Shown: positions 37,179 to 47,114, counted from the first letter of the stretch. The stretch is DNA of 64,000 bases from Deltaproteobacteria bacterium (GCA_002731275.1 PCBK01000092.1:31556-95555); one strand, 5' to 3'. Translations and numbers: made by a program. Notes: generated from the letters alone by a model not told the origin.

Positions 37179-38273
37179 CTAGAAGAGGTCGGCTTTTACG
37201 CTGAGGACGAGGTTGTTTGTGACCTGCCACTGCTCGACGAGGAGCGGGATCAGCTTGGCCTGGAAGACGTAGTCGAGGGAGGCCCACTTGGCGAGCTTGA
37301 AGCTGACCTTCAGGGAGAGGTCGGCGTTGAGCAGGTCAAAACCTTTGAGGTCCGTCTCGACGTTGGTGATGATCGGATACATCAGCTCCGCGACAAAGGC
37401 GTAGTTGATAAACTTGTTTACGGAACCTGTCATCTTGATGTCGAGTTCGAGACCAGCTTGTGCATACGTGCGAAGTTGTTTCAGTTCGAGTGTAGGAGTC
37501 GCAGCGTCGTCAGCAACGGTGTTCCCGGCAGCGATCACACTTTGACCGACAGCGTCAACAGCCATCTCCAGTTTGAGGAATTTCTCGTCTTGTGGTGAAA
37601 AGTTCACCCCCGCCTTTCCTTTGAGGAGCATAGGGCTAAATGCACGTGTCAGCAAGAATGGTGTGTTCTTTTGCGCTGTGTTGGTGCCCACTTCGTTGCC
37701 TTTGAAGTCGAGGATGCGAATGTTGGTGTCTTGGTTGACGACGAGGTTACCGTCAAACAAAGCTGTACTAAACTCAGCGTCAACGTGGAGACCTGTTTGC
37801 CACTTATCTTTGAAGCGATAGGTGTAAGAGGTTTTCAAGTCGAGCGCGTCTGCTGTTTTGATGAACGGCTCGATGGTCGGCGTTTTGGTCTGTGTGTGAA
37901 CGAGTTTAAGTGTGGAGTTCCACTCGTGGGCGTTTTGGCGCAAAAGCAGACCACCTTCGACGAGGATACCAAATGTCAGGGTGATCCCGTTATCGATACC
38001 AGGGACATTATCACTGCTCACGAGAGAGGTGTTGAGACCAAGTGTGAGTTTGGGGAACCAGCCATTTTTGGGCTTCTTCTTGGCTTTTTTGTTGATCGCC
38101 ATCAAGACCCGCTGGTCGGGATTGGGGGTGGCTTCTTTTTTGGTCTCTGGAGCCTTCGCACGCACAGCAGGCGCATCTTCAGCAAAAGCATTGGACGATT
38201 GAGTTGGCATCCACATGTGAGTCATCATGCTCATCGCGAGGACACCAAGGAACAGAATGCGATTTGTTTTCAT
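37179..38273 (-). CDS. Putative outer-membrane beta-barrel protein, paralogue 1
   Basis: 364 residues. Signal peptide of about 32 residues ending SSNAFA, then a basic, Lys/Pro-rich linker (35-72). The rest is a series of amphipathic strands, and the protein ends in a phenylalanine (SVKADLF), the usual C-terminal signal of Gram-negative barrels. It aligns along its whole length with the next gene upstream, sharing motifs such as NGWFP/SGWFP-LTLG, THTQTKTPT, and TSYTYRF/TVYTFRF. No named family is certain; resemblance to DUF3078-type proteins is only an impression. AAGGAG lies 9-10 bases before the ATG. Confidence 0.8.
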   Translation of the reverse strand: MKTNRILFLGVLAMSMMTHMWMPTQSSNAFAEDAPAVRAKAPETKKEATPNPDQRVLMAINKKAKKKPKNGWFPKLTLGLNTSLVSSDNVPGIDNGITLTFGILVEGGLLLRQNAHEWNSTLKLVHTQTKTPTIEPFIKTADALDLKTSYTYRFKDKWQTGLHVDAEFSTALFDGNLVVNQDTNIRILDFKGNEVGTNTAQKNTPFLLTRAFSPMLLKGKAGVNFSPQDEKFLKLEMAVDAVGQSVIAAGNTVADDAATPTLELKQLRTYAQAGLELDIKMTGSVNKFINYAFVAELMYPIITNVETDLKGFDLLNADLSLKVSFKLAKWASLDYVFQAKLIPLLVEQWQVTNNLVLSVKADLF

Positions 38274-38302
38274 AGTAATTCTCTCCTTTCCTTGTGTGTC
38301 GT

Positions 38303-39325
38303 CTAGAGAATGCTTGTGGACAAACTCAAGATCAGGTTATTGGTGACCTGGAGAAGTGGCTGAATCAACGGCGCCTGAACAAGTCCAAGCTTGTAGTTGA
38401 TGGAGAGCCACTTGTTCAGCTTGAGTCCAACAGTGAATTGAACGTCGAAGTTGAGCAGCTCAAGCGTCGTGAGGTTGTTGGTCACGCTCGAATAGAGCGG
38501 CAACATCGCCCCGGCTTTCAAAGCGTAGTTGAGCACTTTGTCGAACAACACCCCTGCGATCTCCAGCTTCAACTCAAGCCCCGCCTGGATGTAATCTTGA
38601 AGTCGTTTCATCTCAACAACATCTGCTGTATCTGCGTTGTCTTCGAGGCGGATACTGTTTTGGACAAACGCCTCAATCGCACCACCACCGGCTTTGACCT
38701 CCATACGGAAGGGCTTCAAGGTGAAGGGATTGAGCACCACACCCAAAGACTGTTTGAGCATCAGCGGCGCAAACCCCTTCGTCAGACCAAAAGGCGTCTG
38801 TGCGATGATGTCATCGGAGGTTTTGGTTCCATCGAGTTCGGTGATCTCGGCTCTCGCGTTCGCCTCTTTGACGAGGAAACCATCGAGCAACGCCGTATCC
38901 AACGCAGCCGAGACAAACAGCCCCAACCACTTCGGATTTTGAAAGCGGAATGTGTAGACCGTCTCAAGCAGAGCCTGGTCCGCTGACTTCAAGAAAGGCT
39001 TGAGTGTCGGCGTCTTGGTCTGTGTGTGTGTAATCTTAAGGGTGGTGCGCCACTCATGAGGACCACTCGAATAGAGCAGTCCACCACTGAGCTGCACACC
39101 AAAGCTGAGCGTCGTACCGTCAGGAACACCAACAACACCGTCACTTTGTGCAAAGGAGAAGTTGAACCCCAGATCGAGATCGGGAAACCAACCGGACTTC
39201 TTGGCGGTCTTGATTTTGAGCTTGTCAGGGATAAAGTTGTTCGATTGTTGCGCAAAGGCAGAAGACTGGCTTCCCCCCCACAGCAACAACGTGAGCAAAC
39301 ACCAACGTGTGAGTTTTCGAATCAT
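38303..39325 (-). CDS. Putative outer-membrane beta-barrel protein, paralogue 2
   Basis: 340 residues from the ATG at 39325 with GGAG a few bases upstream; the TTG before it is less likely. Signal peptide ends ASA-like SSAFAQ, then a short linker and a strand-rich body parallel to the gene at 37179: FGVQLSGGLL, THTQTKTPT, and a motif with LTKGFAPLMLKQS opposite LTRAFSPMLLKGK. It ends in leucine rather than phenylalanine. Stop and next start are 29 bases apart, so the pair arose by tandem duplication and is probably one operon. Confidence 0.8.
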   Translation of the reverse strand: MIRKLTRWCLLTLLLWGGSQSSAFAQQSNNFIPDKLKIKTAKKSGWFPDLDLGFNFSFAQSDGVVGVPDGTTLSFGVQLSGGLLYSSGPHEWRTTLKITHTQTKTPTLKPFLKSADQALLETVYTFRFQNPKWLGLFVSAALDTALLDGFLVKEANARAEITELDGTKTSDDIIAQTPFGLTKGFAPLMLKQSLGVVLNPFTLKPFRMEVKAGGGAIEAFVQNSIRLEDNADTADVVEMKRLQDYIQAGLELKLEIAGVLFDKVLNYALKAGAMLPLYSSVTNNLTTLELLNFDVQFTVGLKLNKWLSINYKLGLVQAPLIQPLLQVTNNLILSLSTSIL

Positions 39326-39653
39326 CAATCACTCCAAATGTCACAAAAAAATTCCAACATTGCATATACAATAAAAAACGAGTCATTCGGGCTATGTGTA
39401 GCCTTGGATGTCTCACAAAATTGTACATTTCGCCATTTTTTGACACAGATTGACACACGCCATAGGCAAGGAAAGTACCAACTTGGAGCGATCCGCTCTT
39501 TTCTCCTACGAGAAGAGAAGTTTGGGACAAAGACGAGCTTGCAGTGTGATCCAAAACAATATAAACTTCACTTTACATTTAGGTGTAGGTAGCTATACAA
39601 ACACACAGAAGAAGCACGCGAATTGCAGCAGAAAGATATGAGGAAAAAGCTGA
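39326..39653. other. Divergent intergenic region
   Basis: 328 bases between the outer-membrane pair (minus) and the response regulator (+). Two overlapping copies of TTGACAC occur near 39439-39456, which could be a -35 element or a binding site. No gene or strong hairpin is seen. Confidence 0.4.
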
Positions 39654-41036
39654 ATGGTCAGTAAGAAAGACGACAAAACCCTTCCCCCACAAGTACGAAT
39701 TGCGCTCATCGACGACGATGAAGATCTCAATTTGTTCTTCACGGCCATACTGGAAGCAGAAGGCTACAACATCTCCTCTTTCCTCGATGGGAAGTCCTTT
39801 CTCAAAGCCGTTGAGCAAAACGCCGATCAATTTGGCCTCGTCCTGAGCGATTATATCCTCCCAGATACAGATGGGTTCCAGCTCTACAACAGCTGTAAAT
39901 CCATGGGGTTGAGTTGCCCCTACCTGCTCATGACGGCTTACGGCGACTTTGACATCGCAGTGCAAGCCCTCAAATCAGGTGTCGCAGACTACATCATCAA
40001 ACCTGTCAAAGAAGACGTCTTGCTCCGCAAAGTTTCGGCCTACATCGAGCACCGGACACTCGAAGAGGAAGTCATCTTCAACCGACTGGGTCGCCAGATC
40101 ATCGCCCAGAGCCCTGCCATGCAGGACATCCTCAAAAAACTCTCTCGGATCGCAAAGAGCCGCGCGAGTATCCTCTTAACAGGTGAGAGCGGGACCGGAA
40201 AAGAGGTCCTCTCCAAGATGCTTCACGACATCTCACCACGCCAACAAGATGGTCGTTTTGTCGGTGTGAACGTCTCCGCCATCCCCGACACGCTCTTCGA
40301 AGCCGAGTTCTTCGGTTACACAAGAGGTGCCTTCACAGGCGCTCACAGAGACCACGACGGTTACGCCAAAATGGCAGATGGTGGGACGCTCTTCCTCGAC
40401 GAAGTCGGCGATCTCTCGACGGCCTCTCAGGTCAAGCTGTTGCGCCTCCTTGAAGAGAGACAGGTCCAGGCCCTCGGCTCCAAAGAAGTCCACTCCGTCG
40501 ACTTTCGTCTGATCTCAGCCACCAACGCCGATCTGAACGATATGATCCAACAAGGCACCTTCCGTGGCGACCTCTATTACCGCCTCGCCGTCATCTCCGT
40601 AAATATCCCCCCTCTACGTGAACGTCCCGAGGACATTGTCCCGCTCGCGAGACACCTGCTCAAACAACTCGCCGAAGAAGAAGACAGCCCCGTGCTCGAC
40701 TTCACACCGCAAGCACAGCAAGCGCTCCTCGCCTACAATTGGCCCGGCAACATTCGAGAGCTCAAAAACCGCGTCTACGAATCACTCCTCGCAACGGACC
40801 AAAAGTGGATCGAGGTCTCCGATCTCAACCTCCCAGGACAATTTAGCCAGGATGACCAGCCGCTCGCGTATGACAAAGCCAAGGCGCACTTTGAACGCAC
40901 CTATATCACTCGCTTGCTCAAAGTCACCTCCGGGAATATCAATAAAATCTCCGAGCTCGCTGGCCTCTCCAGAAAAGCTGTCTACGATCTCATGAAACGC
41001 CACGAGATCGACCCCGCACACTTCCGCAACCGCTAG
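39654..41036 (+). CDS. NtrC-family sigma54-dependent response regulator
   Basis: 460 residues in three domains. The receiver (about 14-130) has the acidic pocket D20-D22, phosphoacceptor D66 in VLSDYILP, T94 and K116. The AAA+ domain (150-385) has Walker A GESGTGKE (177-184), the sigma54 contact loop GAFTGA (215-220) and Walker B LFLDE (236-240). A Fis-type helix-turn-helix lies at the end (NKISELAGLSRKAVYDLM). It should activate sigma54 promoters once phosphorylated by a histidine kinase, which is not encoded nearby, so it is an orphan here. Two consecutive ATGs occur upstream out of frame; the one at 39654 opens the domain. Confidence 0.97.
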   Translation: MVSKKDDKTLPPQVRIALIDDDEDLNLFFTAILEAEGYNISSFLDGKSFLKAVEQNADQFGLVLSDYILPDTDGFQLYNSCKSMGLSCPYLLMTAYGDFDIAVQALKSGVADYIIKPVKEDVLLRKVSAYIEHRTLEEEVIFNRLGRQIIAQSPAMQDILKKLSRIAKSRASILLTGESGTGKEVLSKMLHDISPRQQDGRFVGVNVSAIPDTLFEAEFFGYTRGAFTGAHRDHDGYAKMADGGTLFLDEVGDLSTASQVKLLRLLEERQVQALGSKEVHSVDFRLISATNADLNDMIQQGTFRGDLYYRLAVISVNIPPLRERPEDIVPLARHLLKQLAEEEDSPVLDFTPQAQQALLAYNWPGNIRELKNRVYESLLATDQKWIEVSDLNLPGQFSQDDQPLAYDKAKAHFERTYITRLLKVTSGNINKISELAGLSRKAVYDLMKRHEIDPAHFRNR

Positions 41037-41106
41037 GCCCCCTCTTTTCGTCCTCCTCCTTATTATCCAACAACCCACCTCTCCGCCCTTCTCCACTACG
41101 ATCCGC

Positions 41107-41135
41107 TTGAGTCCGCCACCTCTTGAAGCTATAAT
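41107..41135 (+). promoter_or_regulatory. Sigma70 promoter of the lipoprotein gene at 41213
   Basis: TTGAGT (41107-41112), 17 bases, and a perfect TATAAT (41130-41135). A start near 41142 gives a leader of about 70 bases. This is the best consensus promoter in the window. Confidence 0.65.
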
Positions 41136-41212
41136 TACCTGTTGGCACAACACAAAGGCAACGCCACAAGCTTTGTCCGCCTGACCTCATCATCCACCAT
41201 AAGGTTACCAGC

Positions 41213-42439
41213 ATGTATGTACAGCGACTCATCTATCTACGCATTCTGATTTCTCTTTTCTTCGTAGTGCTCGTGGGAATGACACTCCACTGTAGCCCCA
41301 CCACCCCAACTTGCTCCAACGGCACGCTCCCAGATGGCTCGTGTAGACAAGACAAAGACGCCCAAGTCGAAATGATCGTATCCGATCCCTCTCCCTTCGA
41401 GAGAAACAACCCCGAACCCACTCCTTCGGAACAAGACACGCCTGAAACAGTCCAAGAAACCCCCTCCAAAGAATCCCCACAAGACGCACAAAACCAACTC
41501 TGCAACACATCAAGTGAATGTACAGCCTCGGAGTACTGCTCCCCCGAAGGAAAGTGTGTCCCCCAACTTTGCACACCAAGCACCAAACGCTGTGCAGGCC
41601 AAACCCCCGAACAATGCAAAAACGATGGTTCGGGATGGAGCGCGTTGACAGCCTGCCAAAGTGGAACCTCCTGTGAAAACGGCACCTGCGTGCAGACAGG
41701 CCCTTGCCAAAAAGGCGACACACGCCCTTGCTATACAGGCCCCGCTGGAACCAAAGATACAGGCGTGTGTAAATCGGGAACACAAACCTGTGGTGACAGT
41801 GGATGGAGTACATGTCAGGGCGAGACGTTGCCAGAAGTCAACGATGAGAGCTGCGATCTGTGTGACCAAAAGGACAATGACTGTGACGGCCAGACCGACG
41901 AAAAATGTAACTGCATACTTGGAAAAGTGCGGACCTGTTACTCAGGCCCGACAAACACCCAAGGGGTAGGCGTGTGTAAGAGCGGAACGAGCACTTGTAC
42001 CAAGCAATCTAATGGGTTTTGTTCTTGGGGAGCATGCCAGGGAGAGCTTACACCTGCGACAGAGATATGCGGTACGAGCAAAGACGAAGATTGTGACGGC
42101 CAAATCGACGAAGGCTGCTCCACATCGCTCAACCTCGTCGGCAAATGGAGACGTTCAGACAGTAGCAAGTACCAGCTGGAGTTCTTCTCGACAGGACGAT
42201 ATGAGATGTCGATCTCTGGGACAGTTGCCGCACAAGGCGCCTATAAATTGCAAGGGAATCAATACGAGATGAAGGATGACAAGGCCTCTTCGGGCTGCAC
42301 ATCACAATGGGACCCATACACGACGAGTTATGCCAACGGACAGTTGACATTTACCCCCAAGATCCGACCTGAAGACATGTGCATGAAGCAAATCCCCGGC
42401 TTCATCGGCTCCCCCTACCATTGGCTCTCCATCCCCTGA
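41213..42439 (+). CDS. Cysteine-rich lipoprotein with two MopE-like motifs
   Basis: 408 residues. Signal peptide with a lipobox ending TLHC (about Cys26), then a Glu/Pro/Thr-rich linker (50-95). A cysteine-rich region (95-300) contains two MopE-like metal-binding motifs, KDNDCDGQTDE and KDEDCDGQIDE, each next to modules of the C.SGT..C kind. The last 105 residues (LVGKWRRSDSSKYQLEF..., GAYKLQGNQYEM) look like a small lipocalin-type beta-barrel. Exposed lipoproteins of this make-up are common in Myxococcota; the ligand is not known. It is convergent with recD2, ending 22 bases away. Confidence 0.85.
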   Translation: MYVQRLIYLRILISLFFVVLVGMTLHCSPTTPTCSNGTLPDGSCRQDKDAQVEMIVSDPSPFERNNPEPTPSEQDTPETVQETPSKESPQDAQNQLCNTSSECTASEYCSPEGKCVPQLCTPSTKRCAGQTPEQCKNDGSGWSALTACQSGTSCENGTCVQTGPCQKGDTRPCYTGPAGTKDTGVCKSGTQTCGDSGWSTCQGETLPEVNDESCDLCDQKDNDCDGQTDEKCNCILGKVRTCYSGPTNTQGVGVCKSGTSTCTKQSNGFCSWGACQGELTPATEICGTSKDEDCDGQIDEGCSTSLNLVGKWRRSDSSKYQLEFFSTGRYEMSISGTVAAQGAYKLQGNQYEMKDDKASSGCTSQWDPYTTSYANGQLTFTPKIRPEDMCMKQIPGFIGSPYHWLSIP

Positions 42440-42461
42440 GAGAAGTGTCCCGACGTTCTCA

Positions 42462-44843
42462 TTAAAACGCGAGATCATCTTCACCAAAGGAGTTGTCTTG
42501 GGGTGGTGCTTCGTATGGGATCTGCTCCGCTTCTTCTTCGACAGGAACAGCTTCTTTGAGGGTTTGTTGGTGCGCTTGCAACCAGTGGTTGAGTGTTGTG
42601 ATGCGTTCAGAAGCGTCATCTTGTGAGACCGCGTACGCCACTGCTTTCGCGCTCCCTACGATCATGAAAAGCTTCTTGGCGCGTGTCATCGCGGTGTAGA
42701 GGAGCTTACGACTAAACATGTGTTTGTGCACAAGTCCCATCGGCAAGATCACGATCGGCCACTCGCTCCCCTGGCTCTTGTGGATCGAGATCGCGTAGGC
42801 AAGCTCTAGCTGGGAGATATCTCCCCCTTCGAACTCCACCAAACGACCATCAAACTCGACCAACAAGGCGTCGTAATCGACGTCGACTACGACACCTGTG
42901 TCACCGTTGAAGACACCCTTCTCATAGTCATTTCGAAGCTGAATCACACGATCTCCCACACGGAATGTTTGGTGATGTTGTAGCTCAGACTTGTGACGTC
43001 GAGGTGGATTGAAGATCTTTTGGAGTTCCTGGTTGAGCGCGTGTGCGCCAGGAATATCTCCCTTCTTCATCGGAGTAAGTAACTGGATGTGTTGTGTCGG
43101 GACGTTGTGGTTGCGCAATTTGCTGAAGACGTCTTTCAACGCGAGCAGCAGATTTCGCTTCTCCAAGACCTGTGTAGACGCATCGATCGACAAAAACTTG
43201 AAGTCTTTGTAGCGTTTGTTGTCGACGAGAATGGGTTCACCGAGCAGAACTCTCTTCGCGTTGGGGATAATCTGGCTGGTCTCGTCTTGTCGGACAATTT
43301 GTTGGAGTCGGACTGTTGGGAGTGTATTGGAGGAGATAAGATCTTGGAGAAAGTGTCCAGCCCCAACAGATGGGAGCTGATTGGCATCTCCACAGAGCAA
43401 TAACGTCGTGCGTGACGTATCAATCGCCCTCATCAACCCCAACGCGAGCGGGATATCCAACATCGCCGCTTCGTCAACGACGAGCAGATCGGCCTCCAAA
43501 GGATTATCTTCATTCCGCCCAAATTGACGCAACGCCGGATTGTATTCGAGCAAGCGGTGAAGGGTGAAGGCTTCGGACTTGGTCAGCTCGGACAATCGCT
43601 TGGCAGCTTTTCCGGTCGGCGCGGAGAGGATCGGCTGCTCCCAACCACAAGACAAGATCGCGTTGAGTGTGAAGGTCTTTCCTGTACCGGGATATCCCGT
43701 CAACACGACACAACGATGCTGTTGGGCAGCGACGACCGCGAGGGCTTGTTCTGTGTTGAGACCTTCAGGTGGGTCGACAGGTGTACGTAGCGCAGGTTCA
43801 GCCGCGAGGTGGAGCAAGCGAAAGGCGATCTCATCCTCAGCCCTCGTCAAGTGGGGAAGTCCGAGGTGTGTAGAGGACGGATTGGCAAGCAGTTCACCAC
43901 TCTCCTCCATCTTGCTGAGCATCTCTTGCGCTTTGGAAAAATCCAGTTGAAGACGCGATGAGCGCGTGCGCGCCAGCAATTCATCTCTGGGAAGTGCGGT
44001 GTGCCCTTCGTTTCGCATGGCGTCTTCGAGGATGGAGCGAATGGCCGCCCGGATTCTTCGGGGGTCGTGCCGCTCGATCCCAACGACCTCAGCGACCTGC
44101 TCCGCGAGTGTAAACCCAAGCGTCGAGAGGACGTGGTAGGGATCACGTCGAAGCAATTGCAGCGTTGAGCCACCATATTGTTCGAAGAGTGTACGCGCCT
44201 GTTCCTCGTTGAGTCCCCAATTTTCGGGTGTCGCGAGGAGGCTGCGAGAGGGGAGTCGGATGCTCCATTGTTGTTGGAGCGCGAGACATTGATCTTTGGT
44301 CAGACCAAATTCGGTGAGTTGGAGTGGATCTTCTTCAAGAATACGGAGAGATTGCACCCCCCAACGTTTGACGATCTGTTTGCACAAAGCTGGTGTCAAA
44401 CGGGGGAGCTGCAATCCCTCCAGGTACGCGAGCAGTTGTTTACTATCAGTAGGAACGATCTCTTGGTATGAGCGGACTTTTAGTCCTTTTCCCCATTTGG
44501 GGTCATCGACCCAGACCCCTTCAAATTGGTAACAAGCTCCGATCTGTACGGACGCCAACTCGCCTTTGGCCCATTGCACTTCGCCATCAATGCGAACACG
44601 TACAATACACCAGAGACTTTCGGGCTTACGAAAGACAACCTTAGTGAGGATTCCGATCTCGATCGAGAGTTCTTCGGACTCGTCATCACGCCGTCCCTTT
44701 TTTTGGGATTGCGTGGACAATGGGGTAACAGATCCAGCAGATGTTGGTTTGTTCGTCCTGTTGAGCCGTTTTTTCGCCTCATCTTTCATTTGTCGAACAG
44801 GGACCTGAACCCGCCTGGACGCAGGAAGTGGCACAGCCGCCAT
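42462..44843 (-). CDS. recD2: RecD2-like SF1 DNA helicase
   Basis: 793 residues from the ATG at 44843, set by AGGAGG 7 bases upstream; the frame stays open to 44957. RecD2 is a 5'-3' helicase working in repair and replication-fork maintenance independent of RecBCD. Motifs: Walker A GYPGTGKT, motif II VVDEAAMLD, motif III CGDANQLPSVGAG, and the late SF1B motifs SIHKSQGSEW and YTAMTRAKK, over an N-terminal RecD2-type OB and helix-hairpin region. Residues 1-75 are a basic, low-complexity extension. The C-terminal end SFGEDDLAF closely resembles the acidic-phenylalanine tip of SSB proteins, which is unusual. Confidence 0.93.
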   Translation of the reverse strand: MAAVPLPASRRVQVPVRQMKDEAKKRLNRTNKPTSAGSVTPLSTQSQKKGRRDDESEELSIEIGILTKVVFRKPESLWCIVRVRIDGEVQWAKGELASVQIGACYQFEGVWVDDPKWGKGLKVRSYQEIVPTDSKQLLAYLEGLQLPRLTPALCKQIVKRWGVQSLRILEEDPLQLTEFGLTKDQCLALQQQWSIRLPSRSLLATPENWGLNEEQARTLFEQYGGSTLQLLRRDPYHVLSTLGFTLAEQVAEVVGIERHDPRRIRAAIRSILEDAMRNEGHTALPRDELLARTRSSRLQLDFSKAQEMLSKMEESGELLANPSSTHLGLPHLTRAEDEIAFRLLHLAAEPALRTPVDPPEGLNTEQALAVVAAQQHRCVVLTGYPGTGKTFTLNAILSCGWEQPILSAPTGKAAKRLSELTKSEAFTLHRLLEYNPALRQFGRNEDNPLEADLLVVDEAAMLDIPLALGLMRAIDTSRTTLLLCGDANQLPSVGAGHFLQDLISSNTLPTVRLQQIVRQDETSQIIPNAKRVLLGEPILVDNKRYKDFKFLSIDASTQVLEKRNLLLALKDVFSKLRNHNVPTQHIQLLTPMKKGDIPGAHALNQELQKIFNPPRRHKSELQHHQTFRVGDRVIQLRNDYEKGVFNGDTGVVVDVDYDALLVEFDGRLVEFEGGDISQLELAYAISIHKSQGSEWPIVILPMGLVHKHMFSRKLLYTAMTRAKKLFMIVGSAKAVAYAVSQDDASERITTLNHWLQAHQQTLKEAVPVEEEAEQIPYEAPPQDNSFGEDDLAF

Positions 44844-44971
44844 ATCAAGCCCTCCTAATGATGTCAGTGAGATCCTCTGTCCAAACCAGAAGGATCTCGT
44901 TGTCAATTCAATGAACTCGCAAAAAAGAACACACTCCCTTGAGGGATGGGCCCTCAAGAGAGTGAAGCGCT

Positions 44972-45976
44972 TTAGAAGTCGTTACTCTGGGGACCGCTCC
45001 AGCCTTGATCTCTTCCCTGGCGCTCACGACCGCGTTCCTGACGGCCACCACGATCTTGTGGTGGGTAGTCATCACGGTATCGATCTTGCTGTGGTGCCGC
45101 GTGACGGCCACGAGGAGGCTCTTCGCTGATCTCAGCGTCTTCGTGCGCAAAACGCACACCTTCGCTCTCGGAGACCTCTTTTTTATCGGAGGACTCATCA
45201 CCTTCATGGTAGAGATCGGAGGGAGCTGTTTCAAAGTATTCTTTGAAGAAGAGTGCGCTCTCTTGTTGCTTCAATGCGTCGATCACTTCGATACGCTCGG
45301 AGTCTCTTTGCTCACTGAAGTCGGGGAAGTTGACTTTGTAGAAGTTCCCCATGTAACCGTCTTTTTTGGTGTGATATGTCAATCCAAGAGAGACGCGCAC
45401 GCCAAAGAGAGGTTGACGGAATTGACGGAGTTGGCTGAGAAATTTCTCAAGTGGTGCGATCGCGCTACCGTGGAAGTACATCAAGTAGCTCTCACCACGA
45501 AAATCGATCGCTGCGGTGTAGCGAAGGTCACAGGCGCGACGAGCTTTCCCTTCGCTGTTGCGTGTCCAACGTGCGTTGGGACACTCAGCGACGAGACCAC
45601 GTGGACCCATACGGTGACATGTGTGGTGGATGGGCTGCTCAACAGTCGCATCAGGTCGCAGTGAGTTGGAGCTGTAACACTCCGGGACCTGGCTGCCGTA
45701 ACCGTTGGGACGGAAAGACATGGAGCGACGAAGAGCCAAGAAGACCACCTCGATGGTGTCGTATGCTTCGCCCGTTACGCGGTTGTGAAATTTTCCGATC
45801 GGCGAAAATTCACTTGTGGGTTGGTTAATACCAATCACTGGATAGCGAACAAATTCTTGCTCGCCAAAGATCTCAAAACCCATCCCTTGCAATTGGGCAT
45901 TTCGTTGAAGGGCATCAGGATCGACCATTCCATTGGATTGGGAATTCACTGGAACCATTTTGTTGTCTCGATGCAT
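44972..45976 (-). CDS. Unrecognised protein, possibly nucleic-acid binding, with disordered RGQ-rich tail
   Basis: 334 residues from the ATG at 45976, chosen because GGAGG sits 8 bases upstream; the frame is open to 46039. The central part (about 70-215) has four cysteines in the order CYSS...TCHRMG...ECPN...RACD, suitable for a zinc site, and strand-rich segments before and after. The last 75 residues are a disordered tail rich in Arg, Gly, Gln, Asp and Pro, ending NDF. The tail resembles those of single-strand DNA or RNA binding proteins. The neighbouring recD2 gene is 128 bases downstream on the same strand. Family unknown to me; a phage or recombination origin is possible but unproven. 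Confidence 0.6.
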   Translation of the reverse strand: MHRDNKMVPVNSQSNGMVDPDALQRNAQLQGMGFEIFGEQEFVRYPVIGINQPTSEFSPIGKFHNRVTGEAYDTIEVVFLALRRSMSFRPNGYGSQVPECYSSNSLRPDATVEQPIHHTCHRMGPRGLVAECPNARWTRNSEGKARRACDLRYTAAIDFRGESYLMYFHGSAIAPLEKFLSQLRQFRQPLFGVRVSLGLTYHTKKDGYMGNFYKVNFPDFSEQRDSERIEVIDALKQQESALFFKEYFETAPSDLYHEGDESSDKKEVSESEGVRFAHEDAEISEEPPRGRHAAPQQDRYRDDYPPQDRGGRQERGRERQGRDQGWSGPQSNDF

Positions 45977-46388
45977 GTCTTTGTCCTCCACATAGCAATC
46001 GAAAAAATTTCTCTCTTTCCCATCACTGGGAATGTGCAAACGACTTTCTTTTCACACCCTACAACTTACAACCCATACATGTCATAACGTGACACACAAC
46101 ATTTATTCATACAATTCAACACCCTACAAAAAAGGCGGGAAATTTATCTGGGATTTTTTGACTTCACGCGTCGAGATCGGATACTCAAAAAGAGGACAAA
46201 AGAAACGGCACTTCATAGTGACACAACGGGTTGATGACATCTATATGATCGATCTTCCCCATGTCAAAGCGTGTCTGATATACCTGTCCAAATGTATCGT
46301 TTCTATAGAATGTATTTTTTTATGTTTCGCTTTTTCTCAGATGTTTTTTTGATTGTATGTTGTGATTTGTTCGATAGGAGGAATGACG
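45977..46388. other. AT-rich divergent intergenic region
   Basis: 412 bases between divergent genes, visibly more AT-rich than the surroundings, with T-runs near 46310-46350. No gene, strong hairpin or clear promoter is seen. Confidence 0.4.
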
Positions 46389-46730
46389 ATGCGCGTACGT
46401 TGGTCTCAACTGGTCTATCGCCGTCCCGGAAGTGATAATGAAGTCGGATTGGCAAGGGTTTGTAAAACACTCAACGGTGAAACCATGCATTTCCAAGACG
46501 CTCGCCCACAGATCGGCGACGAATCCAAAGGATATCTCGCCCTCGTCCCCCTCGCACGAGGCTTCGAAGAAGAGCTCGATGAATGGATCGAGATCGACCC
46601 AGAGGTCTTCCTCGAACGTCAACGTTCTTTGTGGGAAGACTCCCACGCCCCCGAGCCTACACAAGTCTTTGTACGTAGCTGGCTCAACGCCGTCACAGAA
46701 TTCCTCAACCTGCAAACGTCTCGTGCATAA
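46389..46730 (+). CDS. Small conserved-looking acidic protein, unknown
   Basis: 113 residues. AGGAGG at 46376-46381 is 7 bases from the ATG at 46389 but only one base from the ATG at 46383, which decides the start. The sequence is soluble and acidic, with no signal peptide or membrane segment; the C-terminal half contains several Glu and aromatic residues (EELDEWIEIDPEVFLERQRS). I recognise no family. Codon use is like that of neighbours, so I take it to be a real gene. Confidence 0.6.
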   Translation: MRVRWSQLVYRRPGSDNEVGLARVCKTLNGETMHFQDARPQIGDESKGYLALVPLARGFEEELDEWIEIDPEVFLERQRSLWEDSHAPEPTQVFVRSWLNAVTEFLNLQTSRA

Positions 46731-47114
46731 ATTGCTCCCTCACATCCCGAGGCCACGTCCCTTCATGGCCTCGTATATGTCGTAAGTATCTTTTCTATGT
46801 ATGTGTCTCTTTTTGAAATGAATCCAAAGCGCTGATTGTATTGTTTTTTCCCAGTCAACGCTCATATCAAATGGTGCATCTTTATCATATGCGAAGAACA
46901 AAAGGGACCTTTTTACCCTTGAATTCGAGAGCATAAGCACCCAATTGGCTCACATCCTCCCAAGGAGACGTCTTTGGCAGTATGTGTGCACCCTACATGT
47001 ATTCTTTTGTTTTTTGTGCCCCATGTGCGGAAGAATCGTCGAACGTTTTTTTACAAGTATATCGTTTTTTTATTTTGTGCCCTCTTTGTGTTGATTGTTG
47101 CCCCCTTTGTTTTG
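46731..47114. other. Gene-poor gap with one doubtful small open frame
   Basis: 384 bases between a + gene and the end of a minus-strand gene. The stretch 46980-47110 is T-rich on the + strand. A minus-strand frame at 46740-46934 (64 residues, with SLLFFAYDKDAPFDMSVDW) looks slightly protein-like, but its best ribosome site is too far from the start; I leave it as a possible remnant. Confidence 0.3.
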
